From NCBI GenBank assembly GCA_023374025.1, contig SIJG01000085.1, positions 486,110 through 550,109 of the forward strand: a DNA stretch of 64,000 nt, read 5' to 3'. The DNA is from Heterodera schachtii (taxonomy: Eukaryota; Nematoda; Chromadorea; Rhabditida; Heteroderidae). The position numbers were made by a program, and so were the translations under genes. The notes beneath the pieces are model-generated. The model ran no database searches and was not told the DNA's origin. It worked only from the letters and a program-made list of their open reading frames with translations. The first letter of the stretch is position 1. Each line of letters begins with the position of its first letter. This document shows positions 10,785-21,255 of the stretch, in pieces.

Positions 10785-12795
10785 ATGAATGTCCGTTGCT
10801 TTGTCCTAATTTCGTCATTTCTCAGCGGATTTGTGGTGCTCGTCGCTTTGCTTATCATTGGCCTTCTTTTTAATGTAAAATTCGGCAAATAAATTAGTCA
10901 AAAAGAAAATTTATATAAAGGGAAAATAATAATAATAATTTATTAATTAGTCAATTTTCGCAAAATTAATTTGAAATTTTTAAAATATGTCTAATTATGT
11001 CCAAATTAAGGAGATTAACACATTTTACGCCGATGTTCTGCTGGAAATGGACGAATTTCGCGTGTTGGCCAACAACGCCTGGGGCGAAATGCAGGCAATT
11101 CAGCAGCAGGTGGTCAAACATAATGCCAACATGGGAATGAGTGATCAATTAAGCTTAAAATTGATTCACAGGGTGACCATTCGGCCCTCCTTTGGTTGGC
11201 CTCGCGCGGAAAACGCGTCAGCCGAAACAGTGGGGGCGGCGGCGGCACTTTGAGGATAAGCATCAGCGGACAAGGATACGAATTGGTGCAGCAGCAGAAA
11301 CAACAACAGACAGTGGAAAACACACGTAAATGATTGGCACTTTAATGGAAATAATTAATTAAGAAACTAATTGAATATCGATTTCAGAATCGGTGGGCAA
11401 TTATTACCCAAAAGCCGGCGGGGGAAGCGGCGGTGGTTACGCACGGCAACAGCAAATCCAAGTGGCACCGTCAGGCGCAGGAGGTGAAAAGCAAAATTTT
11501 CTTTTTCCATATTTAGTGAACAGGAGTTTTCTTCTTAGAGTCGGTGTCGTTTTCGTACGAGCTCAAGTTTTTGGCTATAACTTTTTTCTTTGCCGACCAA
11601 ATCCAACATTCTTGGTATCATTCGATAGCCCTAAATATCCTTTATTAGACTGCATCATTTCAACAAAAATTTCGTTAGGTTTCAAAAAATTTATGGTAAA
11701 AAAAAGTTCGGAAAATGGTTGTTTCTGTTCATCTGGCCATAACTTTTTTGTAACATAATGAATTTTTTTCAAATTTTGGAAGCTAATAGAGGACACTTGG
11801 GGCTATCGAATGATACCAAGATTGTTGGATTTGGTTGGCAAAGAAAAAAGTTATAACCAAAAACTTGGACTCGTACGAAAACGGCCTGGTCCGTTCGGCT
11901 TACGCTGTGCCAATAAATGCTTTTTTTTGGCGATGTGTCACTTTAAATGTCCTCAGGTGGCGGCTATTCCAATGCTGCAATGAGTAGTCGCGTCTCTGGC
12001 GGTGCCGAAACGGCACAGGCGGCGATAAACTGTCCAGCCGGCCCCCCGGGTTTGCCTGGACACGACGGCGAGCCGGGCGAGCACGGAGAGCCGGGACATC
12101 CTGGGCAAGACGGCATGCACGGGCACGAGGTGGCCGGTTGCACACATGATACCAGCTGCGAACAGTGCCCAGCCGGCCCGCCTGGGCCGCCCGGCGGCTA
12201 CGGGCCCCCGGGCGAGCAGGGGCCAGACGGAGAGCCGGGGTGGCATGGAATGCCATCTCGGACATTTGTTCGTCATTGTATTATCATTAGGATGTATAAC
12301 CCGAGTTTTAGCCTGGTCCCCCTGGACCACCCGGCGATGTCGGATTCCCTGGCCAACCGGGAAACCCCGGACAACCTGGCCTTCCTGGCCAAGATGCGAA
12401 TGACGGGAGTATGGGAGCGGTAACCTTCCGAAAATTTTATTTTATCCTTATTTTTAACTTTAGCCCGGTCCTCCTGGCCCGCCCGGCATGCCCGGAATGC
12501 CGGGTCCGATGGGCATGCCCGGCACACCGGCAGGGCCCGGCATGCCGGGACAACGCGGTTTTCCCGGAATGGCGGGCAATGTTGGCGAGCCCGGACGTGC
12601 CGGACTCCCGGGAATTGCTGGACAATCCGGACAGAGACAGGCGGACGGCGGATAGTCAGTTTTTTTAATTTAAATTTTATTATTTTATAATTAAATTAAA
12701 TTCTTTTTTCCAGTTGTCCTTGCCCACCAAAAAGGAAACAGCAACGGTCAATGCTTGTTGTTGGAGCGGCAAAAAGGAGCCTTTTCTTCCCGTAG
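10785..12795 (+). CDS. nematode cuticle collagen, 376 aa
   Basis: Eight exons give an unbroken 377-codon frame: 10785-10874, 11011-11109, 11172-11325, 11388-11483, 11957-12267, 12312-12419, 12464-12654 and 12714-12795. Residues 1-30 form a membrane-anchor or signal segment ([11 protein letters not shown]), followed by the conserved N-terminal cuticle-collagen domain ([15 protein letters not shown]...ANNAWGEM). A basic SRGKRVSR stretch fits the subtilisin-like processing site of this family. Cysteine clusters ([26 protein letters not shown]) separate Gly-X-Y blocks, and the C-terminus is [13 protein letters not shown], a typical collagen end. It would be a structural protein of the external cuticle, processed, trimerised and cross-linked outside the hypodermis. 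Intron 4 carries a foldback element. The exon 2 and exon 5 donors are weaker than the rest. Confidence 0.93.
11535..11905. mobile_element. foldback element inside collagen intron 4
   Basis: Long inverted arms pair 11540-11630 (GTCGTTTTCGTACGAGCTCA, GTATCATTCGATAGCCC) with 11800-11892 (GGGGCTATCGAATGATACC, ACTCGTACGAAAACGGCC). The core is AT-rich with no ORF. It is the same family as the elements at 6330, 17190, 26105 and 38824. It sits wholly within the intron 11484-11956, so it does not break the collagen. Confidence 0.9.
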
Positions 12796-12959
12796 AAAAA
12801 TTTTTTGTTTAGCCAATGAAAAAAAAAATTATTGAATAAATAAATATAAAAATTCTTTAAGACACTTTATTTAATTTGTTTATACATTCAATTTTTAATA
12901 AAAAATATTTTTTAAACAAATTTCTTTATTTTTTTTTATTATCCCTTTTTTGTTAATTA

Positions 12960-13278
12960 CTAAGGTTGCAAATTATATGGATTAACATATTTTTTCTGCG
13001 CATATGCTATGAAGAAAGGGGCTCAAAAATAGCATTTAAGCGTTAAAATTTTTTGATTTGGTGAATTTTAGTCCATATAAATCCATATTTTGGGGGTTTT
13101 CGCGCCAACCTTTTTTGGGAATTTGAGGGTTTACAACATATATTTTGGCATTTTTTAGTCCATATTTTGGTCCATATTTGGCCATTTTTGGGCTTTTTAG
13201 TCCATATTTCGGGCTTTTTTAGTCCATATTTTATGTCCATATTCAGCATTTTTTAGTCCATATAATTTACAACCCTAT
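12960..13278. mobile_element. foldback element with internal TAGTCCATATTT repeats
   Basis: Terminal inverted repeats GGTTGCAAATTATATGGA (12964) and TCCATATAATTTACAACC (13257-13274). The right half holds about six copies of TTTAGTCCATATTT. There is no coding capacity. It lies just downstream of the collagen. Confidence 0.85.
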
Positions 13279-13718
13279 TAATTACCGTACTTTTTTTCAT
13301 AGCTATAAACAGGAGCTTAATTTTAAAGGCTCAAAAACCCCATTGGTCTGCCAAGGATTGATAAAAGACCTTCTGAAAAAGACTCTTTTCAAAAGATGAC
13401 TCATAAAATCCGCAGAAAAGTGCCAAAAGTATTTTAAAATAAAATGAATGTAAAAAATATGGGCAAACTGAACTTTATTTAAAAACTATTTAAAAAATTG
13501 TTTGTATTTGTAATTTCCATCTGCAACCTATTTTAAATTTTAAATTTATGTCAATGAAGAATTTGGAAAAGTTGTGTACATTTTTATGATTGTCTGCATA
13601 TAACGCGAGTTCTATTTATGACTGACTATATGTATAAATAGTTTTGGCATACAAATGCAGCGGATGAAAACGGCACAAATTAAGAAATGGAACAATTAAA
13701 CCGAATTTGTAAACGAAA
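13279..13718. other. intergenic, no gene seen
   Basis: AT-rich spacer between the foldback element and the 3' end of the SPRY gene on the minus strand. I see no further feature. Confidence 0.5.
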
Positions 13719-15157
13719 TCACAGCAGGAAATTCGACAACACATAATTGGCCACGTCAAATTGAAATGGGTTTTCGCCAAAGTTGGCTTTGATTTTGGCA
13801 TTTCCAAACCCGCAAAAACTGATTGTTGGGAAAAGTTTGGCATCATTTGTTGCCGATCGAACCAAATTATTATGAGTCCCTAAAATCTTTGAAGATTTAC
13901 TTTTATTTTACTTTTAAATCACTCACAAATTAATTCTCCATTTTTCGTGCCAAAGTATGCATTGGCATTGTACCCAAATCCGACCACATCGCCGGCGCCA
14001 TATGCAACTTCTGATTGACTTTTGGGCTTCTCGTCATGCTGAATTATGTCGTCGCCATTGGCACAAAATTGGCCGTTGCTTTTGTACGCAATGGCACTTG
14101 GCAATTCGCATAAATTGACACCCAAATTCGCATTGAGAAGCGGCGAAACTCCAACAAAAAAGCAATCCCTATGTTTTTTTTTTATTAAAATGTACCCAAT
14201 TAAGAATTTAAATTCCAAAAACTAATTTATTTACCCGCAATCAATGGCAATTTCGAAGTAAGTGTAAAGTCCTGGCACTTTTTGGCCCCATTTTGCCTGC
14301 ACAATTTCGTTTCCCTTTTGTGATAGCAGAAGCTTTTGCAACTTTTGCCCTCCTTTTGTTTGTGCCGTTTCGGCACTTCGCTTTGATGAAGCCGGCATTT
14401 TTAAAGTAAGTCGTGCCACTCCTTTTTGGCCCCATTTTGCTTTGGCAGCCTCATTTTTGCTTGATGATGCCGCCGGTGATGTGAAAATGATCGGCACTTT
14501 TTGCTTCTGTTTTGCTTGCAAAGGTTCAATTGTTTTCTGTGATGAAGTCGACGCAGAAGAAGAAGCTTCTTCTATTATCATTATCAATCATTATAATTAA
14601 TATATAAAGTTTTTGATTAAATTTTTATACATTTTTTTATTTTTTTTAATTTCAAAAGCGAAAAATAAAATTTTTTTAATTTGTATTTTGGTTAACTATT
14701 AAATGCCAAGTCTAATTTTTTTTTTTTATTACAAATTTGTCTCTTTTTTCTCTATTTTCTTTGGTATATAATCAAATTTCTTACTAAATGGCACTTTTCG
14801 CTGCACTGTCAATTTGTTGGCATCTTCAATTTTCAAATTGGGATGGCACTTTTCCCAGGAATTTCCTGTCGAATTCACATAAATTCCGACCTCATTCAAT
14901 TCGTCGTTCAATTTGAAATTCGTTATTTGCATACTCCTCACTTTTTGCTCCAAAAGATCCAATTTTCCCCTCAGTTTTCCATTTTCTTTTTCGATTTTAA
15001 TAATGCGATCAAACAATTCTTTGAAACCTATTTAAAATTTAAAAAATATGAAATAATTTCCAATTTTAATTTTTCATTTACTTTTCTCATCATTGCAATT
15101 CACTTTTTGCAAGTGAATTAAAATAATCAGCAGAAAATGGAAAATATAAAAAAGCAT
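13719..15157 (-). CDS. secreted SPRY-domain protein (SPRYSEC-like), 352 aa
   Basis: Five minus-strand exons give an unbroken 353-codon frame: 15157-15082, 15027-14785, 14571-14235, 14168-13927 and 13879-13719. Residues 1-20 (MLFYIFHFLLIILIHLQKVN) are a signal peptide. Residues 25-60 form a short coiled coil (FKELFDRIIKIEKENGKL). The B30.2/SPRY fold follows: NSWEKCHPNLKIEDANKLTV, VPGLYTYFEIAI, FFVGVSPL, YGAGDVVGFGYNANAYFGTK, then KLFPTISF and IKANFGENPFQFDVANYV. Between the first SPRY strands lies a Ser/Lys/Ala-rich insert of about 100 residues with the repeated motif AKWGQK. Secreted SPRY proteins are an expanded effector family in potato cyst nematodes, acting in the plant cell; an effector role here is inference. 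Both the insert and the coiled coil are unusual. Confidence 0.88.
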
Positions 15158-16106
15158 TAGAAAATCAAATTGAGATTTAAGGTGAATTAGACTAAATTAA
15201 TACTAATGAAATGAGAATTTTTTATTTTTATTCTGTCCAACAGTAATTACTAATTAATAATTACTAATGAGAATCGATATATTTTGCAATATTTTATTGC
15301 GTATAATGTAAAATGAAAGAAATTACGTCAGAAAAATATATTGAAAATTAGAAAAATCTTTAAAAAAAAAAAATAATTTTAATGAATATATTATATATTT
15401 TTTTTTTTTTTTGCTTTTACTTAATTATAATTTAAATGCGATTAAAATAAGCAGAGAAAAATAATTTTATGGCAATTTTGGCACATGGCAAATATGTATA
15501 AACATTGTGTAAGTGCCTGATGAAAAAAGAAAGCGGCAAGCGCCGCCTTTGGCTGTGTTGGAAAAAATGCCATTTTACATATGAGATACAGAAGAAGATT
15601 GATTTATTATTTTAATAAAAATGATAAAATTAAAAAAGAGGAAATAATATGAGGAATAAGCCACGACCATTAAAACTGCTCAAGACCAAAAATTTCCCGA
15701 AACTATAACTCGAGACACACTTTTTATGCATAAAAATTTTAATTTAAAAAAAAAAAAGTAAAATTGTGTACAATAGAATAATGCAGCCATACCAGCAGAT
15801 ATTTTCGACAGTGATTGATTTCGACAGTACTTTTTAATTGGTTTTCTACATAATTTAATGTACATATAAATTAATATTATTATACAATTTGGATATACAA
15901 AATTTATAATTGAAGTAAATAATAAATAAGAAAGATTTATCGTTTAAAAAAAAAAAGCTTTACTGTCGAGATCAACACTGTCGAAAACTAACAGCACGGT
16001 TGGACGACCACCAATTCCTTTGAGTTTCTAACTAATAAAAAATAAAATAAAATTCGTTTTTTTGGCCCAAGAAGTGCCATTTATCCATGTAACGATCATT
16101 GTTTCC

Positions 16107-16430
16107 TCAGATTTCTATGAAAATGAATGCTAATAATTTTTTAACAGAGAATTTATCGCAACAAAATCCGTCACAATTTGTTGAGGCAAAAACAATCGGA
16201 CACCCCCAAAATGCCATCAATCGCTTCTGAAAAAATGCCATCAACCGCTTCTGAAAAAATGCCATCAACCGCTTCTGAAAAAGCTGCACACACACTCCAA
16301 TTCCTTCTCAATCTGTGCATCGTTCAGCGAATTCAGCAGTTCCCCCATTTCCAATGCCACTTTTTCATTGCACGCTTTTGGTCCATCAATCACTTAATTA
16401 TGCATTTAGAAAATATTAGCTAATTCAGTC
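16107..16430 (-). CDS. coding-like exon with 24-bp tandem repeats, partial
   Basis: On the minus strand an open stretch (about 16396-16270) reads IDGPKACNEKVALEMGELLN and continues DAQIEKELECVCSFF, plausible protein sequence. It runs into three 24-bp tandem repeats on the plus strand (AAAATGCCATCAACCGCTTC, 16208-16281), after which the frame stops. I could not connect it to the genes on either side; it may be a relic. Confidence 0.3.
16208..16281. repeat. 24-bp tandem repeat, 3 copies
   Basis: Three nearly identical copies of AAAATGCCATCAACCGCTTC plus TGAA. Confidence 0.9.
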
Positions 16431-16433
16431 AGG

Positions 16434-16658
16434 TGGTACTTCCGGGTTTTTCCACCCTCCCTGAAATTTATTTTTTATTTCTATGTAAATTTTAAGCGCT
16501 GAACACGAATCTGACATTTATTTGAGGCTGTCACCTATTTTACGTGAGTTACGTGAAAACAATAAACGTGAGATTTGTGTTGAGCGCTTAAAATTACCCT
16601 TGAAAAAAATGTAAAAAAAATATATTCCAGGGGGAAGTGGCAAACCCGGAAGTACCCA
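16434..16658. mobile_element. foldback element, GGTACTTCCGGGTTT termini
   Basis: Outer inverted repeats GGTACTTCCGGGTTTTTCCAC (left, 16435) and GTGGCAAACCCGGAAGTACC (right, 16638). Inner arms TTTTAAGCGCTGAACACGAA and TTGTGTTGAGCGCTTAAAA also pair. The core has no ORF. Confidence 0.88.
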
Positions 16659-16832
16659 GCTGGTTTTTATGTACAGTTTGTTGTTCCATTTGGGCCAGCC
16701 AAAAATTGTGGTGCGTCAATGTATTGGCATTTCTAAAAAAACCCATTTAAAAACGGTTTTAAATTTTAAAAAATACTTTTGCGTCCATTCGTTCGCCGTA
16801 AACCGACAAATACATGACAAATGCTTTAAAAA

Positions 16833-18372
16833 TCATTTGCTTGTAATTGATCTTCTCTCTGCTCGGTGTGATGCTTCTGCTCCTCGACATTCGTCTTTCT
16901 TCGTTGCAAAAGCTTTCGATCTGTTGTTTAAATCGCTGCTTTTTTGGCTGATCAGAACTTTAAAAAGCTTTTTACTTTTTCTCATATTTTTTTTATAAAT
17001 CAAATTAAATTAACCTTTTCCTTTTTGTGTTTCCTTTTTGTTGGGAGGAGAAAATTAATTAACTTTTTAAAAATTTAAAATTCACCTTGTTTATTCGCTT
17101 TAGAAAATTCGCCCATAAGTTCTTTGAATTTTTTAACCTTCTCCTCAAACTCTGAATTTGCTTCCTTTTTTTTCTCTGATTGTTTCGGAACCCGTCAATT
17201 GGGCCCCATACGTTTGGGCCACTGCATGTTTTCGGATATAACTTTTTCTTAGTCATCCAAATCCAACATTCTTGGTATTATTCGAAAGTTCTTCACCTAG
17301 CTCTATTAGCCTTACAAAAAACAAAAAGATTTTGTAGCATATAAAAAAATTTAAGAAAAATTTCAAAAATTTTGACTTTTTGCAATTTTCTAGTTATAAC
17401 TTTTTAGCAATTGTCTAATCGCGAAGCGATATATTATAATACCTTCTAAACATGTAAAGCTTTCGAATGATACCAACAATTTTGGTTTTGGATGACTAAG
17501 AAAAAAATTATAACCGAAACATGCTGGGGCCCAAACGTGAGGGCTAACTGACGTGGACCGGATAATTTGATATTGATAAATCTCCTACCTCTGTTCTTTT
17601 CCTCCTCTGTTCCGCCGCTACTTTCTCCGATTTCGTTCCTAGCTCTAACAGTCTCGCTTTTCATCGCTTCACTCCCTTTCTCCATTTCTCTAACAACCTG
17701 TTCCGCAAATGCCTGCACTGGACAGGCTTTTCCGTCCGTTTCTCTAACAGTTTCATTCTCTTCTTCATTTCCATTCTTTTTTTCTCTATTCATTTCCACA
17801 ATTTTGTCTCCCATTTCTTTGAATTTCTTCCCTTTCTTTTTTTCTTTTGTTCCTTCACTTTCTTCAACACTCTTTCCCTTTTCTCTAACAGTCTTCCCCT
17901 TGACTTTCTCCACCAGTCTGTCATTTTCTTTTGCCGTTTTCTTTCCTTTCCTTCCTCTAACCGTCTCTTCCTTCTCCGTCTCGCTCTCTTCAATGCTTTC
18001 TTCAATTGTTTCGGTGTCTCCCTTTTCTCTAACCGCCTCCCCCTTATGTTTCTTTGAACTTATCTTTCGTGTCTTTGCTTCTCCGCTCCCCTCCTCGTTT
18101 GCCACACTATTTTCCTTCTTGACATAATCAGCAAACAGTTCAATTTCCTTTGCATCCAAATCATCGACGAGTTTCAAACTGCTAAATCTGTTTATCATTT
18201 TATTTGGCATTTGCGATGGATTGGAAGATGGAGGAGCCCTATTCAAATGTTGCAACTTTTTATTTGGAGTAACAGCGAGAACTGTGCCATTGCCATCATT
18301 TTGAGTCGGAAAATTAAGAAATATAACGGCAAAAAATCCAAATAAAAAATTAACAAAATTCATTTGCAACAT
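16833..18372 (-). CDS. secreted Lys/Glu-rich protein with ETVR repeats, 332 aa
   Basis: Three minus-strand exons give an unbroken 333-codon frame: 18372-17589, 17175-17086 and 16957-16833. The N-terminus (MNFVNFLFGFFAVIFLNFPT from the second Met) is a strong signal peptide. The mature part is extremely charged, with a motif E-T/A-V-R-(E/G/A)-x-(G/N) repeated about five times, many KGK or KKKGKK patches that could act as nuclear-localisation signals, and one CPVQAF stretch. Exon 2 is a short amphipathic coil (EKVKKFKELMGEF). The intron between exons 1 and 2 holds a foldback element (17190-17550). The exon 3 acceptor (TTTTTAAAG) is the least certain junction. No known family is recognised. Secretion with basic clusters fits an effector or mucin-like gland protein; this is inference. 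Confidence 0.7.
17190..17552. mobile_element. foldback element in intron of the Lys/Glu-rich gene
   Basis: Arms of about 90 bp are inverted copies: ACGTTTGGGCC, GCATGTTTTCGGATATAAC and CATCCAAATCCAACATTC near 17208-17290, and their complements near 17455-17542 (CTTTCGAATGATACC, GAAACATGCTGGGGCCCAAA). Same family as 11535 and 38824. Confidence 0.9.
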
Positions 18373-18930
18373 AATTTGGAGTTTTTTTTTTTGCTGAAAA
18401 CCATTAAATTAGCAAATAAAAGATTTCTAAGTCTTAATAAAGTCAATCAATGCAATTCAATGAATGGCAATATGAAATAAGAAATATTTTTGTGAGGCAA
18501 TTGAAAGACATGTGATATGACGAATATATGCTTTTATAATGGATGCATTGTCAAATTCGGCATTTAAATTAGCCTAATATCAAACCCAAAAAGTAATACT
18601 ACGACTCGATGGCTCAGGTACCCCCCTCGGGCACAGGGTCCACAAACTGACCCAATTTTGCGTTTTTGAGCCTATTTGGTATTTTTCAATTTTGTGCAAA
18701 GTCATAAGAAATTGTCAAAAAAGTCACGAAAAAGCCCGAAAATGCTAAAAAGTCACAAAAAATACAAAAAGTCTTCAAAAATCAGGCACAATAAAAAAGA
18801 CAATATTTTAAAAACAATATATAGAAATATACTGGGTTACGAAAAAATTTTGCCGGATTTCAATTGCTTTTTCACCGGTTTAACCTTTGTTTTTCGGTAT
18901 TTTCTTTTCGGAAATCCAAATTTTGCCTTA
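18373..18930. other. intergenic, no gene supported
   Basis: The 5' flank of the Lys/Glu-rich gene is AT-rich. Words such as AAAGTCACAAAAAATACAAA (18715-18780) resemble, in reverse, the GTGACTTTTTT words at 20800-21245, so an old dispersed repeat is likely. Confidence 0.4.
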
Positions 18931-19015
18931 AAATAGAGTAGAGCGGAACCGGGAGCGGCCCGGGAATTCCCCGTTTTTCGAGGTCCCGGTCCCGGAATTT
19001 TTGAAAAGCCAGGTC
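18930..19015. mobile_element. truncated GGGACCGGG-family MITE
   Basis: The left end AGAGTAGAGCGGAACCGGG and a CCCGGTCCCGG core are present, but no matching right terminal repeat was found. Confidence 0.6.
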
Positions 19016-19674
19016 ACTAAATTGAAAATTTATTATAATAATAGGGAATATTACTTAATTTCCTTATTTTATAATAATATATTAATATTATATGAGTATT
19101 TATTGATGCTCTTTTCGCCCATATAAAATTTTCCATGTTTTATGAAGAAGGTTTTCAATTCAATAATTCACGAAATTCAATGGTAAACGACCGACTATTC
19201 TTCACCTTAAGAACTTTTTTTAATACAAGAATGTACAAATATATTGTCTTAACAAGATGAAAATTCGTTAAATTTCAAAAAATTGGACTTTTGTTGCGCG
19301 TGCAGACATTTGCGCCTTTGCCAAAAATCGGATTTAAATTTTATGTTTTTGAAAAATATATTTATTTTTTCAAAAATTTATTAGGGTCAAGTTATCGCAC
19401 ACAAATCACTTTAAAGTTTAAACGCTTGTTTAAAACAACTGTTTAGAGCATCTGGGATTTAAAAATTTAAGTTTGAACTAAATTTTGGAAATAAGTGGGA
19501 ATGAAATGTAAAATTTTGTGGTTTATACATAGTTTTTTGGAATTTGAAATAATTTTTAATTTGATTACTAAAACTAAGCTTATTGTTAGATCAATTAATA
19601 AAGAATTTTGGCAATTTTTTCCTCTTGACAACAAAATAAAATGATGTACAGTTTTGTTGGTGACCATCAACATC

Positions 19675-20058
19675 CAACCTGGGGCCTTTCAGAAATAGGA
19701 ACGACAAATGATAAATCGACCGACAAACGACAAATTTGTCGTTTGTCTCTTAATAAGTCGTTACGACAAAAAAAATATATCGTTTGTCATCCAAATTTAT
19801 CGTTTTGCCATTTGTCGTTTGTCTCTGTCGTCCGAATTGTCGTCCAATCAGAATTATCAAATTTCACAGTATATTTGGCGTTTGTCGTAAAAACCAATCA
19901 GAATTTCCGAGACAAACGACAAACGCCTAATTTCAGACGACAAACGACAAAATTTTTAATTCTGATTGATGATAAACGACAAACGGCGTATACTAACGAC
20001 AAATATATCGTTTGTCGTTTGTCTCTGTCGTTTGTAATTCTGAAAGGCCCCTGGACAA
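19675..20058. mobile_element. foldback element packed with ACAAACGACA words
   Basis: Ends CCTGGGGCCTTTCAGAA (19677) and TTCTGAAAGGCCCCTGG (20037-20053) are inverted repeats. The interior is composed of many copies of GACAAACGACAAA and its complement TTTGTCGTTTGTC in alternating orientation, so it can form nested hairpins. The ORFs through it are by-products of the repeat. Confidence 0.9.
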
Positions 20059-20059
20059 C

Positions 20060-21250
20060 ATCAATGTGCACAGTTTGTAGTTGATCGACGCGTCCACTTT
20101 TGAGAATTGAGTGTCGGACCACCCGCAAAAATTTACAGAAAATTATAATTATACAGTCAGGTGCAAAAGTAACCGGTTCTCCAATTTCTCTAACCCCCTA
20201 AGACTTTTTTCGAAAATTTCCCAGATTTTAAGCCATTTTCGGATTTTCAGATCACCATGAAGGAGTGATCTGATCAAGTTGGTGTAAAAGACTTTTTGAT
20301 CTTCATCAAAAGTTAGTATAGTAGGAATTTTTTTCAGATTTAAATTGGGTCAATTTGGTTTCGGCACCATAACTTATTTATGGCTTGACTAATCGGGATA
20401 CTTTTTTCTTCATTTAGTAAGCTAATGTTAAAGGCTTGTTTTGGCAGAGGAAAGAATTTCATTCAAACACTCAACTCCTGGGAAACCGGTTTTGTATTTA
20501 AATTACCGAGAAATTGCTACGAAATGTTGACACATTTATGACAAGCGATAAGAACAGTAAAATAAATGACAGAAGAAATCTGTTTTTTACTGTTTTGAGA
20601 CAGCCAAAAGGGGGCCGACCCTAATTAGTGGAACAATTTTAGAAACAAATCGTTTATTTGCAAAAATTCGTTCTCACTTCATTACTAGGGGGTGGGAATT
20701 TAAGTCAAATGACTTTTTTTGCTGACTTTAAATGACATTAAAATGAGTTAAAAAGTGTTTTCTACACTTTGTTTGAAGCTTCTAACATGCATTTTTGTGA
20801 GTTTTTTCCACTTTTTGTGATTTTTACGACTTTTTTGCGTTTTTGTGACTTTTTTCATGACTTTTTACATTTTTTAAGGCAAATTTTGAATTTTAGCGAA
20901 GAAAATTTCAAAAAATAATCCGATCGGTGAAAAGGCAATTGAAATCCTGCAGAAATTTTTTGTAATTATTTAGAAGACAGACATAGTAAGCAAAATTTTA
21001 TCAGATTCTTTTAGACAAAAAATGCTATTTTAGGTGCCTATTTATAAATTTAGTGCCTAAAAATCCGATCTCAATTTAAAAATGTTAATGTAGAAATTGT
21101 TAAAAATAAATTTTTTTTTTTCACTTTGCCTAATTTTTGAGGACCTTTTTATTTGTTTCGTGATTTTTGGCTATTTTTTATGATTTTTTGCATTTTTCGT
21201 AACTTTTTGGCGTTTTTTTTTATGAATTTTGTGACTTTTTTGTCAATAAT
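20060..21250. other. AT-rich, no gene seen
   Basis: No supported exon. From 20690 to 21245 it is rich in GTGACTTTTTT and ATTTTTTGCATTTTT words and probably contains an old dispersed repeat. Confidence 0.45.
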
Positions 21251-21255
21251 TTTCT

